Shown here in pieces: positions 1 through 5,253 of a stretch of 5,253 nucleotides of DNA (position 1 is the first letter of the stretch; the number at the start of each line of letters is the position of its first letter). Both the position numbers and the translations under genes were made by a program. Source of the DNA: Thermoguttaceae bacterium (GTDB lineage: Bacteria > Planctomycetota > Planctomycetia > Pirellulales > Thermoguttaceae); contig JAQVID010000297.1 in assembly GCA_028695865.1 (NCBI GenBank), forward strand, positions 1 through 5,253, given 5' to 3'. The notes under the pieces are model-generated. The model saw only the letters and a list, made by a program, of their open reading frames with translations. It was not told the DNA's origin and did no database searches.

Positions 1-1802
1 ACGTGAATCGGGAGAGAGTCCAGCAGCAACTTCCACATTTTGGAATTTTTGGCCAATAAAGCCGCTGCCCGTCCTGCCCGGCGATGGTAAATGAGAACGG
101 CCGAAAGCGCGCTGCCCAGGATCAAAACGAGCATAATCAGAGAAAGCGAAACCGACAGCGGGTTCTCAACCACCCAGTCGCGGAACGTCGTTTTTTTATT
201 GAGTAAAAGATTGTTTTTTTGACCAATATCCAAAATGTTCTGTTTGGAAAGACTATTAACGCTTTTGGCAATAATTGAGACAAATTGAGCGTCAAGTCCG
301 GAACGGATCGCCACGGAAAAATCGATAAGCCGCCCGGATTTCTCCTGTGTTAGCGTACCGGAACGATCATTCAAAAGCACATTTTCCACCATGGGTTCCA
401 AAAGATAAGCCCCGTCGATTTCTCGCGTTTTCACCGCATGGATGAGAGCCTCGTTGGAATGATAAGGATAAATGGCGACCTCTTTCGGTTTGTTTTCTTC
501 CGCAATTTTATCAAGGATGGAACCTTTTAACGTACCGACGGTGCGAATCATGCCCATTTTATTTTTTTTCGAGAGCATTGTTGTCTCGACCGGATAATAG
601 GGCTTCGTCAGGAAGTAGCCGTACTCTTCTGCCCATTGGAAATCATGTGGTACGTCCATAATAATATCACATCGACGCTCGGCGCAAAATTTGTAGTATT
701 CGGCAGAATCGCTGGGCATAACCAACTTGAATTTCAAACCGGTGTTCTTGGCGATCAACATGGCAATGTCCACAAAAACCCCTTGGGGTTTCCCGTCTTG
801 GAGATATTCCAAAGGGTATCGATCCGGTTGGAGCAGAACGAGAAATTCCCGCTTCTTTTCTTCAGACTCCCGAACAAAGGCAAGTTCAGACGCAGAAAGC
901 GATATTCCCTTCATATTGTTCCGCCACGCTCCGTAATAAATTTGCTGCAATTCTCCGGCGAACCCGGGCGTTTCCATCACCAGATCGTCCAGCGCGTTGT
1001 TGAGCTTTCTTAAAAGTTCTTTATTCCCCTTTTTGACAATGATATAAAAAGGCTGAATATCGATTCGCTCGTAAATGAGTTCATTATCGATTTTACGAAG
1101 GCTTCCCGTCACAAGGGCATCAACCTTCCCGGATTGCAAGGCTTTGCTCAATTCGGCCGCATGGGGATAATAACAGGGGGTAAACGTGAATTTTTTCTCT
1201 TCGGCGAATTTGGCAAAGACCTCGTTTTTACTGTTATTGGGAATCATGCCGACCCGAATGCCGTTCCAGTGGGCATAATCTTTGCGATGGTAGCGGCTGT
1301 GTCCGCTTTTGACTGTCATAATCACCGACGAGTTCCCGATCGATATATCTGTAAAATCGAATTTTTTCAGTTTTTCCGGTGTTCGTACCGCGCTGGTCAC
1401 GAAATCAATCTCCCCTCTTTCCAGCATGGGAAGCATTTCGGACCAGCCCTTGTCGTAACCGACATATTCGTATTGACAATTTAAATACGGGCGTATAAGT
1501 TGAAGAATATCATAGCCATAGCCACTCCGATTGCCTTGGGCATCGACCATATGATACCCGGCGAATTCAAAATATCCCACACGAAGTTTCTCCGGCTTGG
1601 CGTCAGCCGCCCACACCGTCACGCTCGAAAAAACGACCTGAAGAAGAACAAAAACCAAGATACCACAAAAGTACGTTTTTTCACAGTATTCATTTCGTTT
1701 ATCTTCGTGAACCTGAAAAGTTCGGACCGGGATACAGGGACAACGGGAACATATTCGGCAAACGACATTCAGCAGGGACGAACGAAACGGTGATTTCTTC
1801 AT
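1..1802 (-). CDS. Membrane sensor with tandem family-3 solute-binding domains and start of a PAS domain (3' end outside window)
   Basis: I translated this frame by hand; it is open from ATG 1802 to the left edge, giving 600 complete residues and no stop. Residues 44-68 form a hydrophobic segment ending in WAADA, typical of a signal peptide cleaved near 66-68. Residues 72-297 resemble a bacterial solute-binding protein family 3 domain: LRVGYFEF at the first strand, then GYGYDIL, then ERGEIDFVTSAVR at 128-140 followed by the FDFTD motif, and GKVDALVTG at 225-233. Residues 320-535 repeat the fold, with DGKPQGVFVDIAMLIAKNTG, CDIIMDV and REIDGAYL. A transmembrane helix lies at about 549-572, followed by the basic YHRRAGR. 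The last residues, KMWKLLLDSLPIH, resemble the start of a PAS domain. Such proteins (EvgS-like) usually continue into a histidine kinase or GGDEF output, which cannot be seen here. The ligand is unknown; this family commonly binds amino acids or other small polar solutes. The start is uncertain: an in-frame ATG also exists at 1880, and residues 1-43 (Cys-rich, no homology I recognise) may not be translated. Confidence 0.85.
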   Translation of the reverse strand, partial: MKKSPFRSSLLNVVCRICSRCPCIPVRTFQVHEDKRNEYCEKTYFCGILVFVLLQVVFSSVTVWAADAKPEKLRVGYFEFAGYHMVDAQGNRSGYGYDILQLIRPYLNCQYEYVGYDKGWSEMLPMLERGEIDFVTSAVRTPEKLKKFDFTDISIGNSSVIMTVKSGHSRYHRKDYAHWNGIRVGMIPNNSKNEVFAKFAEEKKFTFTPCYYPHAAELSKALQSGKVDALVTGSLRKIDNELIYERIDIQPFYIIVKKGNKELLRKLNNALDDLVMETPGFAGELQQIYYGAWRNNMKGISLSASELAFVRESEEKKREFLVLLQPDRYPLEYLQDGKPQGVFVDIAMLIAKNTGLKFKLVMPSDSAEYYKFCAERRCDIIMDVPHDFQWAEEYGYFLTKPYYPVETTMLSKKNKMGMIRTVGTLKGSILDKIAEENKPKEVAIYPYHSNEALIHAVKTREIDGAYLLEPMVENVLLNDRSGTLTQEKSGRLIDFSVAIRSGLDAQFVSIIAKSVNSLSKQNILDIGQKNNLLLNKKTTFRDWVVENPLSVSLSLIMLVLILGSALSAVLIYHRRAGRAAALLAKNSKMWKLLLDSLPIH

Positions 1803-1902
1803 TTCTGCACTTTCAAAAAATGTGAGTGAAATCAGAAAAAATGATGCGGGAAACAAAAGACCCTTTTGCCTATGTTTCATGATCGCAAAAAGCAATAATA
1901 CA

Positions 1903-1928
1903 GGAGTCTCAAGGATGAGCGACTCTCC
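1903..1928 (-). promoter_or_regulatory. Small hairpin in the 5' leader of the sensor gene
   Basis: Within the predicted leader, GGA and GT pair with AC and TCC around an inner CTCA/TGAG stem with a TCCT loop, leaving two 2-base bulges (GA and CG) on the 5' side. It has no T run after it, so it is not a terminator. It could affect message stability or translation, but may be incidental. Confidence 0.3.
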
Positions 1929-1958
1929 ATATAACGCAAATTGTTAAATCAAGAATTC

Positions 1959-1987
1959 ATTGTAGCAATGAACAACGCGGCTGTCAA
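1959..1987 (-). promoter_or_regulatory. Near-consensus sigma70 promoter of the sensor gene
   Basis: On the minus strand a perfect TTGACA (1987-1982) is followed after 17 bases by TACAAT (1964-1959), one base from TATAAT. Start of transcription is expected near 1952, leaving a leader of about 150 nucleotides before ATG 1802, or about 260 before ATG 1693. Its strength and position show the sensor gene can be transcribed independently of the GH2 gene. Confidence 0.75.
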
Positions 1988-2216
1988 GACAGATGCGAGC
2001 GTTTAAGAGTAAAAAAAGTTTTCGCCGCGATTGCGTGGAATGTAAAAACCGTGTTGCGCGGTGGAGTCGCGATCCCGGCGGCTTTTGCCTTCTATGTGTA
2101 CATGGCGAAACGATACGATTAGAATCACTTCACTCGATAAATGTTCCCTTTGGGGTTGGGATTTTTCCTCCCATTCACAGGGTGGTGTGATTTATTTGCT
2201 CGTTTTGGTAAGATAG

Positions 2217-2325
2217 ACAAGCCGTAATGGAGGTCGCGCGCGACGGGATTAGGGTGTGTTGGCACAAATTCGAACCGCACCGGCCCTAATTTCGCTCGTT
2301 TCACTCGCTCCATATACGGGCTTGT
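2217..2325. repeat. Long imperfect inverted repeat with nested stem
   Basis: The left arm 2217-2232 (ACAAGCCGTAATGGAG) pairs with 2308-2325 over 16 base pairs, with two single-base bulges on the right arm (2314 and 2318). Inside it, 2244-2258 pairs with 2276-2294: ATTAGGG with CCCTAAT, flanked by CGGG with TTCG and TGTG with CGCA, with CCGG (2280-2283) bulged. A 12-base palindrome (GTCGCGCGCGAC, 2233-2244) lies between the stems. Three pairs are G-T on the plus strand and would be A-C mismatches on the minus strand, so any RNA form is favoured from the plus strand. It could be an interspersed palindromic repeat, a miniature element or a structured RNA. I know no family it belongs to. Confidence 0.55.
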
Positions 2326-2395
2326 GGGGCTAGGATTTTTAGGACGTCGCACAACAGGGGCACGGCTGGCACCGAACCGGGTGTTTGGCATACGG

Positions 2396-2413
2396 AAACC
2401 GCTTGCGCGGTTT
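2396..2413. terminator. Hairpin just after the GH2 stop, possible weak terminator
   Basis: A perfect 7-bp stem (AAACCGC with GCGGTTT) closes a 4-base loop, about ten bases past the GH2 stop codon. On the minus strand the loop is GCAA, a GNRA-type tetraloop, but only three T residues follow, so it would be a weak intrinsic terminator. On the plus strand the stem is followed by five T residues (2411-2415), a better terminator shape, yet no plus-strand gene leads into it. It may instead protect the 3' end of the GH2 message. Confidence 0.4.
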
Positions 2414-2422
2414 TTCGCCCCC

Positions 2423-5140
2423 TTAAAAGTCTGTAAACGGTTGCACACAAAACCAGCGACGACTCTTTTCGCCGAGCGATTCGACCGACAACGTTTGAGA
2501 CTGGCCCGGCTTGATAAAATCGACCGGTACCGTCAGCGTTATTTCGCCGTAACTGTCCGCGCCTGTTGCCAGAGGCGTTGGCTTATCGCCAAAACGGAAG
2601 ACAGATTTTCCATCGTCGCTCTTCCACTGCAAGGGCAAACCGTTTTGGGGAAGATCGAACCGCAAAATCGCGCGGTCGTTCAGCTTCAAGAGAAATCCGT
2701 CGGTCTTTGGTTCGGCGTAAAACCCCATCGCTCCGGCGAAAATAAACGAGTGTGTCGAACCCTTTACTTGGCCGACCGGTTGCGTTTGCCATGTCAGTGT
2801 ACTCCCTTTCTTGTTCTGACGAAGAAGATACGCGGGCAAGTTGTCTTCCAGAGAACCGGGGAACGAGGCGATCGTTTCGGGAACGGCGATTACCTTCTCG
2901 AAACCGACGGTAATTTCCTTTGGGGCACAGACCATCGACAAGAGGAGTTTCGCCGGCCACGCCGCCTTCGGATTCGTGTCGGAATCGGCCAGTTCGACCA
3001 ATTTGGCGCAAAGCCAATCATTCGGGCCGAGCCCGCCCGCCTTGGCGTGCCGCAATTTCGAAACAATCAAACTCCCTTGTCCGAGAGCGACACGATAGAG
3101 GAGCGAACTGTCTTCCGGCTTCACAATGCTTGAAACCGTTCGAATCATGACCTCCGGTCTTGGGATATCTTCGGGGAAAATATCCTTCTTGCTGCCGTTA
3201 ATCAGTTCGTACCATGAAATATCGCACCAGTTGTCGTGAACCATGGCATCAGTCGCAGAATTGGGATAGACGTAGGTGCCCGTGTGATTGGAGCAGGCGT
3301 AGGTTCCCATCTTCAAATCGTCGCCCGCTTTCCACCACGACGACTGCCAGAAGATGGGCCGGTTGGGAATCGTTTCGACTTTGCCGAACAGGATGACCCG
3401 GGCTCCTCGTTCCATTGCCTGGACCAGTCGGAGGTCAAGCTTCGAAACAAGATAAATCGCGTTGGCCGGCAATTCACCCTCGGTTGGGACCGCTTTGAAC
3501 GACCACGTTTTAGGCAAGAACGTTATGGCGGGAGAGACGAAAACGGGACGTACCGTTTTGGGAGAGGCGACCTTTCGCGGATAGACCCAGGTCGTCCAGG
3601 CGTTCTTGTATGTCTTTTGTCCGGCTCGAAACGCAAGGTCGATTGTCATGAGCGATGGACTGTCGACGTCAGGATACGTCCAATCGAGTGCCCCGAGATC
3701 GGAAACACGACCGGCGGGGGCCAGCGGGTGAAACGTGACCGCCTTGACCGTTTTCCCGTCAAGCGAAAATGTTGCGGTTGCCTGTCCCTTGAGATCATCC
3801 GGCGCGAAGTTCGAAACATGAAAACGGATCGCGGCCGTTTCGCCGCTTCGATTGCTGAATTTCACACCGGAGTTCAGCAGGACCACAGGCGAATTGAACG
3901 GGAGAATATCCTCCGGACGATACGATTTTTCGCGAAAGAAAAGATCGAAAATCCCGTTGGACGTCGTCCAGTAATCCTGAATGAGCCACCAGTGATAGCC
4001 GGAAATCCGATCGTTTTTCCGGACGAGTTCAATGTTGTATTTGTGTGTGAAAAGGTATTGTTTTTCGGTCGTCGCGACCCATTTATCCGTTTCGTCGGCC
4101 AGTCCAAGCTTTTTGATTTTTTCGACACCCCGCGTAAACCAGAACGGTTTGAACGCCGTCTTGTCGAACAGGGCGACCTGATTCAGTTTCGGAAAGGAAA
4201 GGTAATTGCCCATTTCGTGAACGAGGAGCGGAACGTTGAATTTTTCCTTGACCTCGTATTTTCCCGGCGTGGCAAACAGGTTCCCCCATTCTTTATACTG
4301 GGTTGGCCGGATGAGCTGATATTTAGCCTGCTTGTTGGTTGAGTAACACCCATCGGAGAGAATGAAGGCGCGATCGGGGTCAAATTGCTTTGCGATCTTC
4401 CAGAACGGTTCGGTGAACGGTCGATCACGGTCGCCCAGTTCGTTCCCGCCGACCCAGCAGAGGATAGACGGATGGTTTCGATACTGCTTGACCGCGGCGG
4501 CAAAACGATCGAGATAAACGGGCATTCCACCGAGCAGATCGTTATGGCCGGGCGGAAGAAATTTCGCCAGTTTGGAATCTCCCGGCGCGTAAACGCTGTA
4601 ACAGATCAGGAATTCGCACGTCGACAGGATACCCAGCTCATCGCACGCCTCGTAATATTCGTCGGGCATCATGACACTGTGATGACGCACATGGTTGAAC
4701 CCGAACTTCTTGATTGCCTTTAACCGTGTGAGATGAACGCTTTTATCGGACGGCATGGCAAATTCGACGGGATACATATGATCGTCGCCATAGCCCGCCA
4801 GAAAAATCCGTTTTCCGTTGAGCAGAATCTTTTCGCCTTCGTACTCTATTTTGCGGAGGCCAAAGCGACTTTCACGCTGGTCGAGTTTTTTGTCTGCCCG
4901 GCACAACGTTACGACAACCCGATAGAGATAAGGCGAGTCGGGAGACCACAATTTTGCGTTTGGTATCGCAGTCGTGAGGCGCACCGCGTTCTTTATGTCC
5001 GCGATGGAAGTTTCGTTCGAGGCGACTTCTTTGCCGTCCTTGTCAAATACGTTCATTCGCAGATGGGACGGACCTTCGTTTGGCTTGTCGCAAACGAGCG
5101 ATGTTTCGACGGTACAGGTACTTTTGTGGTAACCGTTCAC
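2423..5140 (-). CDS. Glycoside hydrolase family 2-type enzyme (beta-galactosidase/mannosidase-like), N-terminally short
   Basis: From the GTG at 5140 this is 905 residues ending in TAA. Domains in order: immunoglobulin-like beta-sandwich (about 5-90, with LWSPDSPYLY near 64-73); TIM barrel (about 105-415) entered by FGLRKIEYEGE and LLNGKRIFLAG; second beta-sandwich (about 420-520); a Rossmann-like segment resembling class I glutamine amidotransferase or beta-galactosidase trimerisation domains (about 560-725, with VQAMERGARVILFG); and a beta-rich C-terminal domain (about 745-905). The probable acid/base is Glu234 in WVGGNE and the probable nucleophile Glu309 in LVHEMGNY. Both fit retaining GH2 enzymes, which release beta-linked terminal sugars; the sugar specificity cannot be read from sequence. 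The usual N-terminal sugar-binding jelly roll and a signal peptide are absent. I chose GTG 5140 because AAGGA lies nine bases before it and a promoter sits just upstream. The same frame stays open to the right edge, with TTG at 5251, adding 37 residues that do not resemble the missing domain. Nothing in the sequence places it in an operon with the downstream sensor. Confidence 0.85.
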   Translation of the reverse strand: MNGYHKSTCTVETSLVCDKPNEGPSHLRMNVFDKDGKEVASNETSIADIKNAVRLTTAIPNAKLWSPDSPYLYRVVVTLCRADKKLDQRESRFGLRKIEYEGEKILLNGKRIFLAGYGDDHMYPVEFAMPSDKSVHLTRLKAIKKFGFNHVRHHSVMMPDEYYEACDELGILSTCEFLICYSVYAPGDSKLAKFLPPGHNDLLGGMPVYLDRFAAAVKQYRNHPSILCWVGGNELGDRDRPFTEPFWKIAKQFDPDRAFILSDGCYSTNKQAKYQLIRPTQYKEWGNLFATPGKYEVKEKFNVPLLVHEMGNYLSFPKLNQVALFDKTAFKPFWFTRGVEKIKKLGLADETDKWVATTEKQYLFTHKYNIELVRKNDRISGYHWWLIQDYWTTSNGIFDLFFREKSYRPEDILPFNSPVVLLNSGVKFSNRSGETAAIRFHVSNFAPDDLKGQATATFSLDGKTVKAVTFHPLAPAGRVSDLGALDWTYPDVDSPSLMTIDLAFRAGQKTYKNAWTTWVYPRKVASPKTVRPVFVSPAITFLPKTWSFKAVPTEGELPANAIYLVSKLDLRLVQAMERGARVILFGKVETIPNRPIFWQSSWWKAGDDLKMGTYACSNHTGTYVYPNSATDAMVHDNWCDISWYELINGSKKDIFPEDIPRPEVMIRTVSSIVKPEDSSLLYRVALGQGSLIVSKLRHAKAGGLGPNDWLCAKLVELADSDTNPKAAWPAKLLLSMVCAPKEITVGFEKVIAVPETIASFPGSLEDNLPAYLLRQNKKGSTLTWQTQPVGQVKGSTHSFIFAGAMGFYAEPKTDGFLLKLNDRAILRFDLPQNGLPLQWKSDDGKSVFRFGDKPTPLATGADSYGEITLTVPVDFIKPGQSQTLSVESLGEKSRRWFCVQPFTDF

Positions 5141-5149
5141 GGCGATTTT

Positions 5150-5154
5150 TCCTT
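5150..5154 (-). promoter_or_regulatory. Ribosome binding site deciding the GH2 GTG start
   Basis: The purine-rich stretch GGGAAAGGAAA precedes the GTG at 5140. Its AAGGA core is separated from the start codon by nine bases, a normal Shine-Dalgarno spacing. It supports translation starting at 5140 rather than at an upstream codon. Confidence 0.5.
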
Positions 5155-5189
5155 TCCCACGAAAGGTTGGCCGTGTTCTTCTTACAGAG

Positions 5190-5218
5190 AGTATAGCAGA
5201 ACCAACCAGCCACGTCAA
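5190..5218 (-). promoter_or_regulatory. Sigma70-type promoter upstream of the GH2 gene
   Basis: On the minus strand TTGACG (5218-5213) is followed after exactly 17 bases by TATACT (5195-5190). Both boxes are one base from consensus. Transcription would begin near 5183 and give a leader of about 43 nucleotides before the GTG at 5140. The promoter lies inside the frame that continues upstream to the edge, which argues that those upstream codons are not part of the protein. Seen by eye only; chance matches of this quality are uncommon but do occur. Confidence 0.6.
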
Positions 5219-5253
5219 CGATATGTCAGAAAAATTCCGAAAAACAGTCAACG

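Larger units (their letters stand above)
1803..2422. other. Intergenic region between the GH2 gene and the sensor gene
   Basis: No open frame here looks like protein. From the GH2 end toward the sensor it holds the hairpin at 2396-2413, a GC-rich stretch with the imperfect inverted repeat (2217-2325), a small hairpin TCACA/TGTGA (2175-2190), a weak stem followed by five T residues on the minus strand (2044-2062), the sensor promoter (1959-1987) and the sensor leader. The portion at 2220-2420 is visibly richer in G and C than the AT-rich leader at 1803-1960, which suggests a different origin for the two halves. Confidence 0.6.

Noticed and set aside
636..1484. Plus-strand frames at 636-1013 and 1134-1484
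   Set aside because: They lie antisense to the well-supported solute-binding domains of the sensor and have no protein-like features.
2044..2062. Stem ACCG/CGGT followed by five T residues on the minus strand
   Set aside because: The stem is only four pairs plus one beyond a mismatch, too weak to call a terminator with confidence.
1993..2190. A 65-codon plus-strand frame with a few cysteines
   Set aside because: No ribosome binding site or recognisable motif; the CxxC-like spacing is not that of a known zinc finger, and it lies immediately beside the opposite-strand sensor promoter.
2255..2290. TTCGAA context resembling a tRNA T-loop
   Set aside because: The flanking bases do not form a T stem on either strand, and no anticodon or acceptor stem can be built around it.
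2125..2448. A 107-codon minus-strand frame overlapping the GH2 stop
   Set aside because: It runs through the inverted repeat and hairpin, has basic low-information composition and no ribosome binding site; it looks like translated repeat DNA.
2324..3133. A 269-codon open frame on the plus strand
   Set aside because: It spans the intergenic block and the antisense of the GH2 3' end; its composition is Arg-rich with no domain pattern, so it is a shadow frame.
3236..4342. A 368-codon open frame on the plus strand
   Set aside because: It is exactly antisense to the GH2 catalytic region, is rich in Arg, Phe and Gly from reversed codons, and shows no recognisable domain.

Overview
The window carries two genes, both on the minus strand, separated by about 620 bases of non-coding DNA. 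The upstream (right-hand) gene encodes a large glycoside hydrolase family 2 (GH2)-type enzyme. The downstream (left-hand) gene encodes a membrane sensor with two tandem family-3 solute-binding domains, a transmembrane helix and the first residues of what looks like a PAS domain; it runs off the left edge. No plus-strand gene is convincing. I infer a bacterium with a cell envelope that has a periplasm and a carbohydrate-rich lifestyle. The divergent GH2 type, the mid-range base composition and the weak Shine-Dalgarno sequences would fit the PVC group (Lentisphaerota, Verrucomicrobiota, Planctomycetota) or a Bacteroidetes-like gut or sediment organism. This is a low-confidence guess with no marker gene behind it.

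Right side (2423-5253): the GH2 protein has an immunoglobulin-like beta-sandwich, a TIM barrel with both expected catalytic glutamates, a second beta-sandwich, a glutamine-amidotransferase-like Rossmann segment and a beta-rich C-terminal domain. It lacks the N-terminal sugar-binding jelly roll and any signal peptide. A good sigma70-type promoter (TTGACG, 17 bases, TATACT) lies just upstream of a GTG start that has a plausible ribosome binding site. The gene may therefore be expressed as an N-terminally shortened enzyme. The reading frame also stays open to the right edge, so a longer product cannot be excluded.

Middle (1803-2422): just after the GH2 stop is a GC-rich 7-bp hairpin. Further on is a roughly 109-base imperfect inverted repeat with a nested stem and a 12-base GC palindrome, possibly an interspersed repeat or a structured RNA. 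Next comes a near-consensus promoter (TTGACA, 17 bases, TACAAT) that drives the sensor gene from a leader of about 150 nucleotides containing a small hairpin.

Left side (1-1802): the sensor's start is ambiguous. The frame is open upstream of the hydrophobic segment, but the most natural signal-peptide start (ATG at 1693) is one base out of frame because of a run of six A residues. This is either a sequencing error, a recent frameshift or a slippage-prone switch. The two genes appear to be separately transcribed. A functional link, with the sensor detecting a periplasmic solute and the hydrolase degrading a glycan, is only suggested by adjacency.
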